Source of the DNA: Candidatus Omnitrophota bacterium
GTDB lineage: Bacteria; Omnitrophota; Gorgyraeia; Zapsychrales; Zapsychraceae
Direction: 5' to 3'
NCBI GenBank assembly: GCA_020430005.1
Contig: JAGQKQ010000002.1
Span: forward strand, 1 to 28,799
Length of the DNA: 28,799 nucleotides
Shown here in pieces: positions 1-7,198 of this stretch (the first letter of the stretch is position 1; each line of letters begins with the position of its first letter). Below the pieces are notes generated by a model. It searched no databases and was not told the origin of the DNA. It was given only the letters and a program-made list of their open reading frames with translations. Both the position numbers and the translations under genes were made by a program.

Positions 1-49
1 TATTTTATTTAATTTAAATTATTAAAACAATTAAAATACATAAAATTTA

Positions 50-78
50 TTGATAAGGGTGTCCTTTTACTCTATAAT
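50..78 (+). promoter_or_regulatory. Sigma70-type promoter of the first pilus/secretion operon
   Basis: TTGATA (50-55) and TATAAT (73-78) are separated by exactly 17 bases in an A/T-rich stretch, a near-consensus housekeeping promoter. Transcription would start near 85, about 45 bases before the MerR-like gene. No other convincing promoter is seen before 11060, so this one probably serves the whole first cluster. Inferred from consensus matching only. Confidence 0.75.
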
Positions 79-108
79 TTTTGTAACTAATAGAATTTGT
101 AATCTCAC

Positions 109-123
109 CTAATCAAGGATTAG
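109..123 (+). promoter_or_regulatory. Inverted repeat covering the ribosome binding site of the MerR-like gene
   Basis: CTAATC-AAG-GATTAG is a perfect 6-3-6 inverted repeat. The Shine-Dalgarno-like AAGGA (115-119) lies in its loop and right arm, 9 bases before the ATG at 129. It could be an autoregulatory operator in the transcribed leader or a small hairpin limiting ribosome access. The dyad is certain; its function is inferred. Confidence 0.4.
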
Positions 124-128
124 CTTTA

Positions 129-383
129 ATGAAGAAAATGGTTAACGTAGATGAGCTTGCCAAAAGTATTGAAGTCTCAAAGGCAACGGTCAACTATTAC
201 ACCAATATCGGTTTAATTGAAGTTAAGGAAATTAAACGGAATAAACGTTTATATGACCTTGAAGAGGTGCGCCGTCGTGTCTTAAAGGTTAGAGAAATGA
301 TGAAGATGGGCTATACCATCAAACTGATTTTAAGAGAGCTGGCTTTGGCCGGCTTTGCCGATGGGGATAAGAAGAAAATATGA
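129..383 (+). CDS. Small MerR-family DNA-binding regulator
   Basis: An 84-residue protein that is essentially only the MerR winged-helix DNA-binding domain. Residues 5-70 carry the family pattern: VDELAKSIEVSKATVNYY (recognition helix, then Tyr), IGLIEV, then RLYDLEEVRR in the wing and following helices. The long dimerisation helix and effector-binding domain of full-length MerR proteins are absent, so no ligand can be proposed. It is the first gene after the promoter at 50-78. Its stop overlaps the secretin start (ATGA, 380-383), so it is translationally coupled to the machine it may control. AAGGA at 115-119 supports the start. Autoregulation of the operon is plausible but inferred. Confidence 0.8.
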   Translation: MKKMVNVDELAKSIEVSKATVNYYTNIGLIEVKEIKRNKRLYDLEEVRRRVLKVREMMKMGYTIKLILRELALAGFADGDKKKI

Positions 384-2056
384 TAGCTAGAATATTTCTT
401 TCTATAAGCATGATTTTATATCTTTCAGGAGTTCCTGTCATGGCCCAGGAACCGATGAAGAAAGATAAGCTTATTTCGATCGATTATAAGAATGCCAGTC
501 TAACCTCCGTGTTAAAGGCCCTGGCTTATTCTAATGACTTAAACCTTGTTGTGACCAAAGATATTGAAGGGGTTGTCTCCGCAAACTTGAGCGACGTGAC
601 AGTTGATGAGGCGTTACAGGCTATTTTGAGTGTTAACGGTTATACCTTTACTAGAGAAGGAACGTTGATTTATGTCTTTCCAGGGTCCGGAATGGAAGGG
701 TTTGGTCAAGAGACTATAACGATGCGCTTAAGTTATTTAACCGCGAAGGAAGCCAAACAGTTATTAACCAAAGTGATTTCACCTAACGGGGATATCCAGG
801 TTAATGAAGCGACAAACAGTATTGTTGTGACCGACTATGAAAGAAATATTGATAAAGTGCGGCTTGTTCTTCAGGATGTTGACATTCCGCCAATCCAGGT
901 TTTGATTGAGGCCAAGATATTAGACATTCAAGCGAAGGCCTTTGAGAATTTTGGAACGACAACATCCGTTACTTATGATCCCAGAGGTACAAGCACGGGG
1001 GGAGGAATTTTCGGACGTTCTACAGAGGCAGACGAGTCGGTAACGGGCTCGACAAGTTTAGCGGGACCGTCATCAACATTAGGCGGCGGACAATTAACAC
1101 TAACAACCGTGCTTAAAGATTTGAATATTTCCATGACCATTGACGCTCTTATTCAGCAAAACAAGGCCCATCTTTTGGCTTCACCATCAATTGCCACAAT
1201 CAACGGCAAAGAAGCGCGTATTATTATCGGTGACAAAGTGCCTATTATCGAGAAAACAACAACACAAACCTCAACAACAGAATCAACAGAGTTTGTTGAT
1301 GTCGGGACAACCTTAAGGGTTGTGCCCCAGGTATCTCCTGACGGATGGATTACGATGAACGTTCATCCGGAGGTTTCCTCTGTAACAAGCAACACGTCGG
1401 CCGGTCCTAATATTGCAACACGCGAAGCGGATGCCGTTGTCAGAGTCAAAGACGGACAAACCATTATTATCGGCGGACTGATCAGTAAGCAAGACGATCG
1501 TATAGAGGGAGGCGTGCCGGGATTAAAATCAATCCCGGTTGTGGGAAAATTATTTTCCAACAGATCAAAAGATATTCAGGAAAAGGAATTGACCGTCTTT
1601 ATCACGCCGTACATTCTCAGTCCGGAAAAGAATTCCAAGACAAAGGAAGTCACAACGAATATGCAGACGGTTGGAGAGTCAAATCTTGTCGCCAAATTGC
1701 TGGAACATGCAAGAAATTTAGATGACGCTGAGTCTGTGGAATCTGCCAATAAATCTTTTCAGGAAAGAAAGCAGGCCATATTAAGCACCTATCAAATGAT
1801 CGCTAATCAATTTCCTGACGCCGATGAGGCGGATATGGCTCTGTTTAGGGCCGGTGAAATTTATTATTACTTTAAGAAATATACCGAGGCTATCGGTGTA
1901 TTTAATCGACTTATCGAGCAGTATCCCTATAGTTCTTATAAAACGGAAGCGGTGAAATACCTAGAAAGGTGTAGAGAAAGAAGGATTGAGCGTGAAAACA
2001 TTATTAATCAGAGATTATTATCTTTAGAAAAAGAAAATAATATGGAACCATTTTAG
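380..2056 (+). CDS. Secretin (GspD/PilQ family) with C-terminal TPR extension
   Basis: Outer-membrane channel subunit of a type II secretion or type IV pilus-like system. A signal peptide occupies residues 1-22 (cleavage after VMA). An STN-type N0 domain spans about 32-100, an N1/secretin_N domain about 112-168, and the secretin core about 240-415, with LLASPSIATINGKEA and the glycine-rich TIIIGGLIS stretch before the C-terminal strands typical of the family. After the core comes an unusual helical tail (about 430-545) with TPR-like pattern (LFRAGEIYYYFKKYTEAIGVF, then LIEQYPYSS), resembling the repeats of YbgF/BamD-like proteins. At 558 residues it is short for GspD because it has few N-domains. 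Start ATG overlaps the upstream stop. The family assignment is secure; whether it belongs to a pilus or a T2SS is not. Confidence 0.93.
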   Translation: MIARIFLSISMILYLSGVPVMAQEPMKKDKLISIDYKNASLTSVLKALAYSNDLNLVVTKDIEGVVSANLSDVTVDEALQAILSVNGYTFTREGTLIYVFPGSGMEGFGQETITMRLSYLTAKEAKQLLTKVISPNGDIQVNEATNSIVVTDYERNIDKVRLVLQDVDIPPIQVLIEAKILDIQAKAFENFGTTTSVTYDPRGTSTGGGIFGRSTEADESVTGSTSLAGPSSTLGGGQLTLTTVLKDLNISMTIDALIQQNKAHLLASPSIATINGKEARIIIGDKVPIIEKTTTQTSTTESTEFVDVGTTLRVVPQVSPDGWITMNVHPEVSSVTSNTSAGPNIATREADAVVRVKDGQTIIIGGLISKQDDRIEGGVPGLKSIPVVGKLFSNRSKDIQEKELTVFITPYILSPEKNSKTKEVTTNMQTVGESNLVAKLLEHARNLDDAESVESANKSFQERKQAILSTYQMIANQFPDADEADMALFRAGEIYYYFKKYTEAIGVFNRLIEQYPYSSYKTEAVKYLERCRERRIERENIINQRLLSLEKENNMEPF

Positions 2057-2088
2057 TAATTAATGGTTTTTCCAGGAAGGTAGACAAG

Positions 2089-2460
2089 ATGCCAAAGAAA
2101 ATACTTATTGTGGATGATGAGCCGGATATTATTCTAGTCGTTAAAGGTCGTTTAACGGCGGCGGGTTATGATGTCGTTACGGCCGAAGATGGTCAGGATG
2201 GATTGAACAAAGCTAAGAAGGAATCACCGGATTTAATTATTTTAGATGTCATGATGCCCAAAATGGACGGCTATAAAGTATGCGGTTTGTTAAAGGCGGA
2301 TAATCGATATAACAAAATTCCGGTCCTGATGCTTACGGCACGGGTGGAAGAGAACGATTTGCAAACAAGCAAGGATGTCGGCGCCGACGGGTATATCAAC
2401 AAACCTTTTAATCATGAAGAAGTTTTAGCAAAGGTGAAAGAGCTCTTGGGAGAATCTTAA
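2089..2460 (+). CDS. Stand-alone response-regulator receiver protein (CheY/PilH-like)
   Basis: A 123-residue single receiver domain with all the key residues: the acidic pair Asp9-Asp10, the phospho-acceptor Asp53 (ILDVMMP), Thr83 (MLTA) and Lys105 (NKPF). There is no output domain, so it should act by protein-protein contact as CheY or PilG/PilH do. It sits between the secretin and the assembly ATPase genes and is preceded by a GGAAGG ribosome site at about 2075. The position suggests it tunes assembly or polarity of this machine. Its kinase is unknown; the two receiver-kinases at 14667-16966 are candidates only by proximity. Confidence 0.92.
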   Translation: MPKKILIVDDEPDIILVVKGRLTAAGYDVVTAEDGQDGLNKAKKESPDLIILDVMMPKMDGYKVCGLLKADNRYNKIPVLMLTARVEENDLQTSKDVGADGYINKPFNHEEVLAKVKELLGES

Positions 2461-2465
2461 AGTCG

Positions 2466-4088
2466 ATGATGGTCAGAAAGCAAAAAAAATCTCTTGGAGA
2501 GCTATTAAGAGAACAAAATATTATCAGTCAAATTCAATGGGATGAGGTGCGGACCGAGGAAAGGCGTACAGGAGAATCTGTACGGAAAATTTTGTTAAGA
2601 ATGGGTATTATTTCTGAGGAAGATCTGGTGAATTTTATATCCCAACAAATGGATATGCCGCGTATCGAGCTTAATAATTATTTGATTGATTCGGCGGTTG
2701 TTGACCTGGTCCCGGAGGACTTGGCAAGAAAGCATCAGTTAATTCCCATTTTGAAGATCGCCAATAATTTAACATGTGCCATGGTTGACGTATTTAATAT
2801 CTACGCCATTGATGAAGTCGGGTTAAGGACAGGATTAGTTATTGAACCGGCCGTTGCGACTGAAGAAGAGATTGAAAAGGCCATTGAAGAACATTATTCC
2901 GCCAAAGGAAGTATGGGGGATGTTATTAAAAGTCTGGATGAGCAAAAATTGGCTGTTAAAGAAGGGGATGAAATTGAAGCTGAGCGGTTAAAGGGAATGG
3001 GAGAAGAGCCGCCGGTTGTAAAGCTTGTCAACATGATGGTGGCGCAGGCGGTTCGTGAAGGCGCATCAGACATTCATGTGGAACCAGAGGAGCATGTTTT
3101 AAAGCTGCGTTTTCGTATAGACGGTGTTTTGCATGAAAAAGAATCACCTCCAAAGCATTTTCAGTCGGCCATTATTTCCCGTATAAAAATCTTATCGGAT
3201 ATGAATATTTCAGAACGGCGGCGTCCCCAGGACGGAAGATTTCAAATGAAGATGGATAACCATCAAATTGATGTCCGGGTGTCCAGTGTGCCAACGGTTC
3301 ATGGTGAAAATATCGTTATGAGGTTGTTGGACACGAGTAACATTATTTTAGGGTTGGATCAGATGGGTTTTAGCAGTGAAATATTAAAGCAATATCAAGA
3401 GCTGCTTAAAAGATCAAACGGCATTATTCTGGTTACGGGTCCAACCGGCAGTGGAAAGACAACCACACTTTACGCTTCTTTGAATTCTATTAATACACCG
3501 GAAAAAGGGATCGTGACGGTTGAGGATCCTGTTGAATATCGATTGGCCGGTGTTCGGCAAATTCAAGTTAACCCTGATGTTGAGCTTACTTTTGCTAATG
3601 GTTTGCGGTCGATCTTAAGACAAGATCCCGACGTTATTATGATTGGAGAGATTAGGGATTTGGAAACGGCTGAAATTGCCGTACAGGCCGCGTTAACAGG
3701 GCATCTGGTTTTTGCGACATTGCATACAAACAATGCGGCAGGGGCCATGGCGCGATTAATTGACCTTGGAGTTGAGCCATTTCTTTTATCTTCGTCGATT
3801 ATTGGTATTATTGCCCAGCGTTTGCTCAGGACTTTATGTCCGGATTGTAAAGGCGACGGTTGTAAAGGATGCTTGAATACGGGATATAAAGGAAGGATTG
3901 GTATTTACGAGCTATTGATTCCGAACGAAAACATCCGTGAATTAACGATAAAGAAATCTTCTGTCGATGTTATTCAGAAGGAGGCGGAAAATTCAGGAAT
4001 GACAACATTGTATGATGATGGTTTAGAAAAAATAAAAAATGGATTAACAACAAAAGAAGAAGTGCTCAGGGTGACACAGGAGCGATAG
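2466..4088 (+). CDS. Pilus/secretion assembly ATPase, GspE/PilB family (cluster 1)
   Basis: Cytoplasmic hexameric ATPase that drives pilin polymerisation. Of 540 residues, about 1-150 form the T2SSE/MshEN-type N-terminal region and about 180-540 the secretion ATPase. Visible motifs are the Asp box around 335-355 (TVEDPVEY), Walker A GPTGSGKT at 325-332, Walker B IMIGEIRD near 391-398 and the His box LTGHLVFATLHT near 410-421. A four-cysteine metal site is present but unusually compact: C458-x2-C461-x4-C466-x2-C469, where the family normally has a long loop between the two pairs. The N-terminal region lacks the Arg and Gln positions of c-di-GMP-binding MshEN domains. The start gives Met-Met; 2466 or 2469 are both possible. 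It lies 5 bases before gspF. Confidence 0.94.
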   Translation: MMVRKQKKSLGELLREQNIISQIQWDEVRTEERRTGESVRKILLRMGIISEEDLVNFISQQMDMPRIELNNYLIDSAVVDLVPEDLARKHQLIPILKIANNLTCAMVDVFNIYAIDEVGLRTGLVIEPAVATEEEIEKAIEEHYSAKGSMGDVIKSLDEQKLAVKEGDEIEAERLKGMGEEPPVVKLVNMMVAQAVREGASDIHVEPEEHVLKLRFRIDGVLHEKESPPKHFQSAIISRIKILSDMNISERRRPQDGRFQMKMDNHQIDVRVSSVPTVHGENIVMRLLDTSNIILGLDQMGFSSEILKQYQELLKRSNGIILVTGPTGSGKTTTLYASLNSINTPEKGIVTVEDPVEYRLAGVRQIQVNPDVELTFANGLRSILRQDPDVIMIGEIRDLETAEIAVQAALTGHLVFATLHTNNAAGAMARLIDLGVEPFLLSSSIIGIIAQRLLRTLCPDCKGDGCKGCLNTGYKGRIGIYELLIPNENIRELTIKKSSVDVIQKEAENSGMTTLYDDGLEKIKNGLTTKEEVLRVTQER

Positions 4089-4092
4089 TTTT

Positions 4093-5328
4093 ATGCCAAC
4101 ATTTGCTTATAAGGCGCGTGATGATATCGGAAAATCTGTTTCCGGAACGATGAGTGCATTATCGGAAGAGGACTTGATGAATAAGTTGCGCAAATTAAGC
4201 TATATGCCGGTAAGTATTAGAGAAACGGCACAAAATATATCCCAGGAAAAAAGCAAGGCTAAATCAGTCTTTGGAGAAGGAATATTTCAAAGAATTAAGA
4301 TTGAAGATATTGTTGTCTTTAATATGCAATTGGCAAGCATGATAGACGCGGGGATTACGCTGCTCGGGGCTTTAAATATCATATCAAGACAAATATTAAA
4401 TGAACGATTTAAAAATGTTGTCAGCAAAATTACTCAGTCGGTGTCGAGCGGCTCTTCTCTGTCGGATGCCTTAAGCGAACACCCTGCCGTATTTTCGAAA
4501 TTATATATCAGTATGATCCGGGCCGGGGAGATGGGGGGGAGTTTGAATGTCGTTTTAAACCGTCTGGCCATATATATGGAACAACAGCAGGAATTGCGGC
4601 AAAGAATTAGAGGTGCATTATTTTATCCGGCGATTCTTTTGGTAGCTGGAATATTAGTTGTTCTTTTAATTGTAACCTTTGTTATGCCGAAATTCATTGT
4701 GATTTTTACGAAGGCCGATATTGCTTTGCCGCTTCCGACACAGATATTATACGGTGTTGGTGTGGCTATTAAACAGTTCTGGTATTTAATATTGGCCAGT
4801 GTTTTTTTAGTTACTTTTGGAATAAAGGCGTATATTCGTTCGTCGCAGGGGAAATTCCGTTTTGATCAGTTTATTTTAAAGGTGCCGATCGTCGGTATTT
4901 TAATACGCAAGGTCATTGTCGCACGTTTTAGCCGTACATTGGCTACTTTAGTTGATAGTGGAGTTTCAATGCTGCAGTCTTTAGATATTATGAAGGATGT
5001 GGTTGGTAATGAGGTTATCGGTCGTGTAGTTCAGCGAACGAGGGCAAGTGTTGAAAGAGGGGAACGGCTGGATCAGCCTTTAAAAATGAGTGGAGAATTC
5101 CCGGATGACGCGGTGCACATGATTTCCGTCGGGGAAGAAACAGGTAAACTGGGTTACATGTTGAATAAAGTGGCTGATTTTTATGATACAAGTGTGGATT
5201 ATTCGATAAAGAAACTAACAACTTTAATCGAGCCCTTTTTTATTACATTAATGGGTATCATGGTAGGCTTCATCATGGCCTCTATGCTTATACCGATTTT
5301 TGATATGGTTAAGACAATACAAACATAG
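4093..5328 (+). CDS. Inner-membrane platform protein, GspF/PilC family (cluster 1)
   Basis: Polytopic inner-membrane protein that couples the ATPase to pseudopilin assembly. The 411 residues contain the usual N-terminal extension (MPTFAYKARD) and two repeats of the T2SSF cytoplasmic domain (about 75-200 and 275-400), with three hydrophobic spans near 175-200, 225-250 and 375-400. Characteristic stretches are FNMQLASMIDAGITLL and, in the second copy, FSRTLATLVDSGVSMLQSL, each followed by a MISVGEETGKL-type or MIRAGEMGGSL-type segment. Length and layout match the family. It lies 4 bases after the ATPase gene, so it is in the same operon. Confidence 0.94.
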   Translation: MPTFAYKARDDIGKSVSGTMSALSEEDLMNKLRKLSYMPVSIRETAQNISQEKSKAKSVFGEGIFQRIKIEDIVVFNMQLASMIDAGITLLGALNIISRQILNERFKNVVSKITQSVSSGSSLSDALSEHPAVFSKLYISMIRAGEMGGSLNVVLNRLAIYMEQQQELRQRIRGALFYPAILLVAGILVVLLIVTFVMPKFIVIFTKADIALPLPTQILYGVGVAIKQFWYLILASVFLVTFGIKAYIRSSQGKFRFDQFILKVPIVGILIRKVIVARFSRTLATLVDSGVSMLQSLDIMKDVVGNEVIGRVVQRTRASVERGERLDQPLKMSGEFPDDAVHMISVGEETGKLGYMLNKVADFYDTSVDYSIKKLTTLIEPFFITLMGIMVGFIMASMLIPIFDMVKTIQT

Positions 5329-5357
5329 GCAGTATTAATAATAGCTTGGAGGTTAAG

Positions 5358-5804
5358 ATGAAAAGTAAAGGTTTTACAATCATTGAATTGCTTGTTGTTA
5401 TCACGGTGATTTCAATATTAGTTGGAATTGCCGTTCCCCGGATTAAGGGGATGCAGGACGAGGCTAATCGAACAAAAGCACAAGCCGAAACAAAAACAAT
5501 TAAGGCGGCCATAGAGTCCTATTATATTAATCAATCGCCGAATGCTTATCCGGCCTCTTCAACGACTATATGTGCAAGCACTTTGAACAGTGCGTCGCCG
5601 CTTATTATTTCGGAAGCTTTAGCAGATCCTTTCCGAACAGGTGGAGCCGAGTACAATTATATCCGCTCCGCTAATGGTTTATATTATGTTGTGTTTTCTT
5701 ACGGCATTGATGCCGCAGCGGACATCACCGGGATAAGTGATTCGGGAGTTCTTCAAGGAACGAACGATGATGATATTTATGCGACGAATGGAACAGGGTT
5801 TTAA
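5358..5804 (+). CDS. Type IV pilin-like / major pseudopilin, twin 1
   Basis: A 148-residue prepilin. MKSKG precedes the mature FTIIELLVVITVISILV helix, with cleavage expected after Gly5 and Glu at mature position 5. The rest is a pilin-type globular domain with one Cys. I place the start at ATG 5358 because GGAGG at 5348-5352 sits 5 bases upstream; a longer TTG start at 5346 would place that site inside the gene. The next gene is a close paralogue (about 60% identical by eye over the mature part), ending in the same TNGTG tail. It is probably a main subunit of the cluster-1 fibre. Confidence 0.88.
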   Translation: MKSKGFTIIELLVVITVISILVGIAVPRIKGMQDEANRTKAQAETKTIKAAIESYYINQSPNAYPASSTTICASTLNSASPLIISEALADPFRTGGAEYNYIRSANGLYYVVFSYGIDAAADITGISDSGVLQGTNDDDIYATNGTGF

Positions 5805-5806
5805 TT

Positions 5807-6337
5807 ATGTCTAATAACTCCGCCTTGATAGTCCGTTTTTTTTGGTTAGAGGGGCGGGGTGCTTATTCTTCCAAGATTCATAGAAAACGATCAAGGAGAT
5901 TCGCCTTTACCATTATTGAACTGCTGGTTGTTATGGTTGTAATTTCTGTTTTAATAACCATTGCCATTCCACGGATTCAGGGTTTAAAGGAGGAAGCGAA
6001 TCAAGTCAAGGCCTTGGCCGAAACAAGAGCGCTAGCCGCTGCAATTGAATCGTATTATCTCAATCAATCGTTGAATACTTATCCTGCAACGACAACAACC
6101 ATATGTGCCAGTGTTTTAAACAATGCCAAACCTTTAATTCTTGACGACGTCTTAGTTGATCCTTTTTCAACGGGCGGCGCGGAGTACAATTATTTTCGGT
6201 CTAATAATGGAAGATTTTATGTTGTTTTTTCTGTAGGAAATGACACGGCAGCCGATATTTCGGGAATTGATGATGCCGGTCGTTTGCAAGGAACAATTGA
6301 TGATGATATTTTCTGGACGAACGGCACGGGACCCTAA
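5807..6337 (+). CDS. Type IV pilin-like / major pseudopilin, twin 2 (long leader, Ala before cleavage)
   Basis: Paralogue of the preceding pilin: the mature region begins FTIIELLVVMVVISVL and the globular part shares most positions, including SYY, TTTICAS, DPF, TGGAEYNY and TNGTG. Two differences stand out. The residue before the expected cleavage site is Ala (RRFA/FTII), not Gly. The basic leader is about 34 residues if translation starts at 5807, against 5 in twin 1. No strong ribosome site precedes 5807; a downstream start such as TTG at 5825 is possible but would also leave a long leader. It lies 2 bases after twin 1. Whether both twins enter the same fibre cannot be told from sequence. 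Confidence 0.84.
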   Translation: MSNNSALIVRFFWLEGRGAYSSKIHRKRSRRFAFTIIELLVVMVVISVLITIAIPRIQGLKEEANQVKALAETRALAAAIESYYLNQSLNTYPATTTTICASVLNNAKPLILDDVLVDPFSTGGAEYNYFRSNNGRFYVVFSVGNDTAADISGIDDAGRLQGTIDDDIFWTNGTGP

Positions 6338-6695
6338 GGCATTTACATTCTTAGAGGTTCTTATTACGACCATTCTTTTAACGATAGGTGTGGTGGCCAT
6401 ATTACAGATGTTTAGTATTGGTCTGTTCGCGGGCAATGAGGTAGAAAATTCAACCACAGCAATGTATTTGGCACAGGCAAAGATGGAGGAAGTCAGAGAT
6501 GCTTCCTCTTACGCTGGTATTGACAGTTTTGCATCCGCACGGGCTAATGTGGGAGGCAGTTTTTCAGGTTTTGACAGAGAGGTTGTTGTATCCGGCAATC
6601 CAAAGCAAGTAAATGTTGTTGTGTATTGGAACGTAAAAGGGACAGATCAAAGTATTGATTTGGTCTCTTTATTCGCGGACTATGATTACGAATGA
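6300..6695 (+). CDS. Minor pseudopilin (GspI/PilV-like), cluster 1
   Basis: A 131-residue prepilin. The mature end FTFLEVLITTILLTIGVV follows a basic leader ending DPKA, again with Ala at the cleavage position. I choose ATG 6300 because AAGGA (6288-6292) lies 7 bases upstream; it gives a 14-residue leader and overlaps the upstream pilin by 38 bases in another frame. A start at 6240 is possible but lacks a ribosome site and would add 20 residues. The segment AMYLAQAKMEEVRD after the N-terminal helix is typical of GspI/PilV proteins. It should be a low-abundance tip or priming subunit. The stop overlaps the next start (ATGA, 6692-6695). Confidence 0.78.
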   Translation: MMIFSGRTARDPKAFTFLEVLITTILLTIGVVAILQMFSIGLFAGNEVENSTTAMYLAQAKMEEVRDASSYAGIDSFASARANVGGSFSGFDREVVVSGNPKQVNVVVYWNVKGTDQSIDLVSLFADYDYE

Positions 6696-7198
6696 AAAAA
6701 ACAGCTTTTACTATTCTTGAATTATTGGTTGTTATTGTAGCCTTTAGTATTATTGTTGGGGTTGTTCTTAATGTCTATGGCGTTAGTTTGGATATATGGA
6801 ATGAGGGGTTTAAGCGTTCGGACATCCGCACAGAGCTTTCACAAACCCTGGAGCTGGTGACTAAGAATTTAAGAAGAGCGACGAGTATTGATGCATTGAC
6901 AGATAGTAGTATTACGTTTACCGCGGATTTAGGAAGTGGCAGTACAACATATCGGGTTTATTTGTACAATGCGGCCGATCCCGAGCCTAACCCGCCATAT
7001 ACACAAAGTACCTATGATCTGCGTTGGGTGCAGGGAACGACATCTTATGGATCAGGGGCAAGCCTGGCCAACAATATTATTCAGCCGAGCAGTCCTGTTT
7101 TTAGTCAGGCGGGTAATGTCATTAATGTCAATTTGACGGCAGCTGAAGGCGATGAGACTGTGAGGTTAAGTTCAAGTGTTAGACCGAGAAATTTATGA
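6692..7198 (+). CDS. Minor pseudopilin (GspJ/PilW-like), cluster 1
   Basis: A 168-residue prepilin. The short leader MKKTA is followed by FTILELLVVIVAFSIIV; Ala again occupies the -1 position. After the helix, LSQTLELVTKNLRRATSI matches the amphipathic segment common in GspJ/PilW proteins, and the remainder is a Ser/Thr/Asn-rich beta domain. It shares 4-base overlaps with both neighbours, so it is translated in series with the other minor subunits. Assignment to GspJ rather than another minor pilin rests on gene order and the N-terminal third, so it is moderate. Confidence 0.77.
   Translation: MKKTAFTILELLVVIVAFSIIVGVVLNVYGVSLDIWNEGFKRSDIRTELSQTLELVTKNLRRATSIDALTDSSITFTADLGSGSTTYRVYLYNAADPEPNPPYTQSTYDLRWVQGTTSYGSGASLANNIIQPSSPVFSQAGNVINVNLTAAEGDETVRLSSSVRPRNL

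Noticed and set aside
2466..2700. c-di-GMP-binding MshEN domain in the cluster-1 ATPase (and in the one at 20011)
   Set aside because: The N-terminal fold resembles MshEN, but the Arg at the start and Gln at the end of the binding motif are missing (SLGELL ... RTEE; DLGQFL ... KTAQ with shifted Gln).
6240..6299. Upstream start at 6240 for the minor pseudopilin
   Set aside because: There is no ribosome site there and it would give a leader of about 34 residues; ATG 6300 has AAGGA 7 bases upstream.
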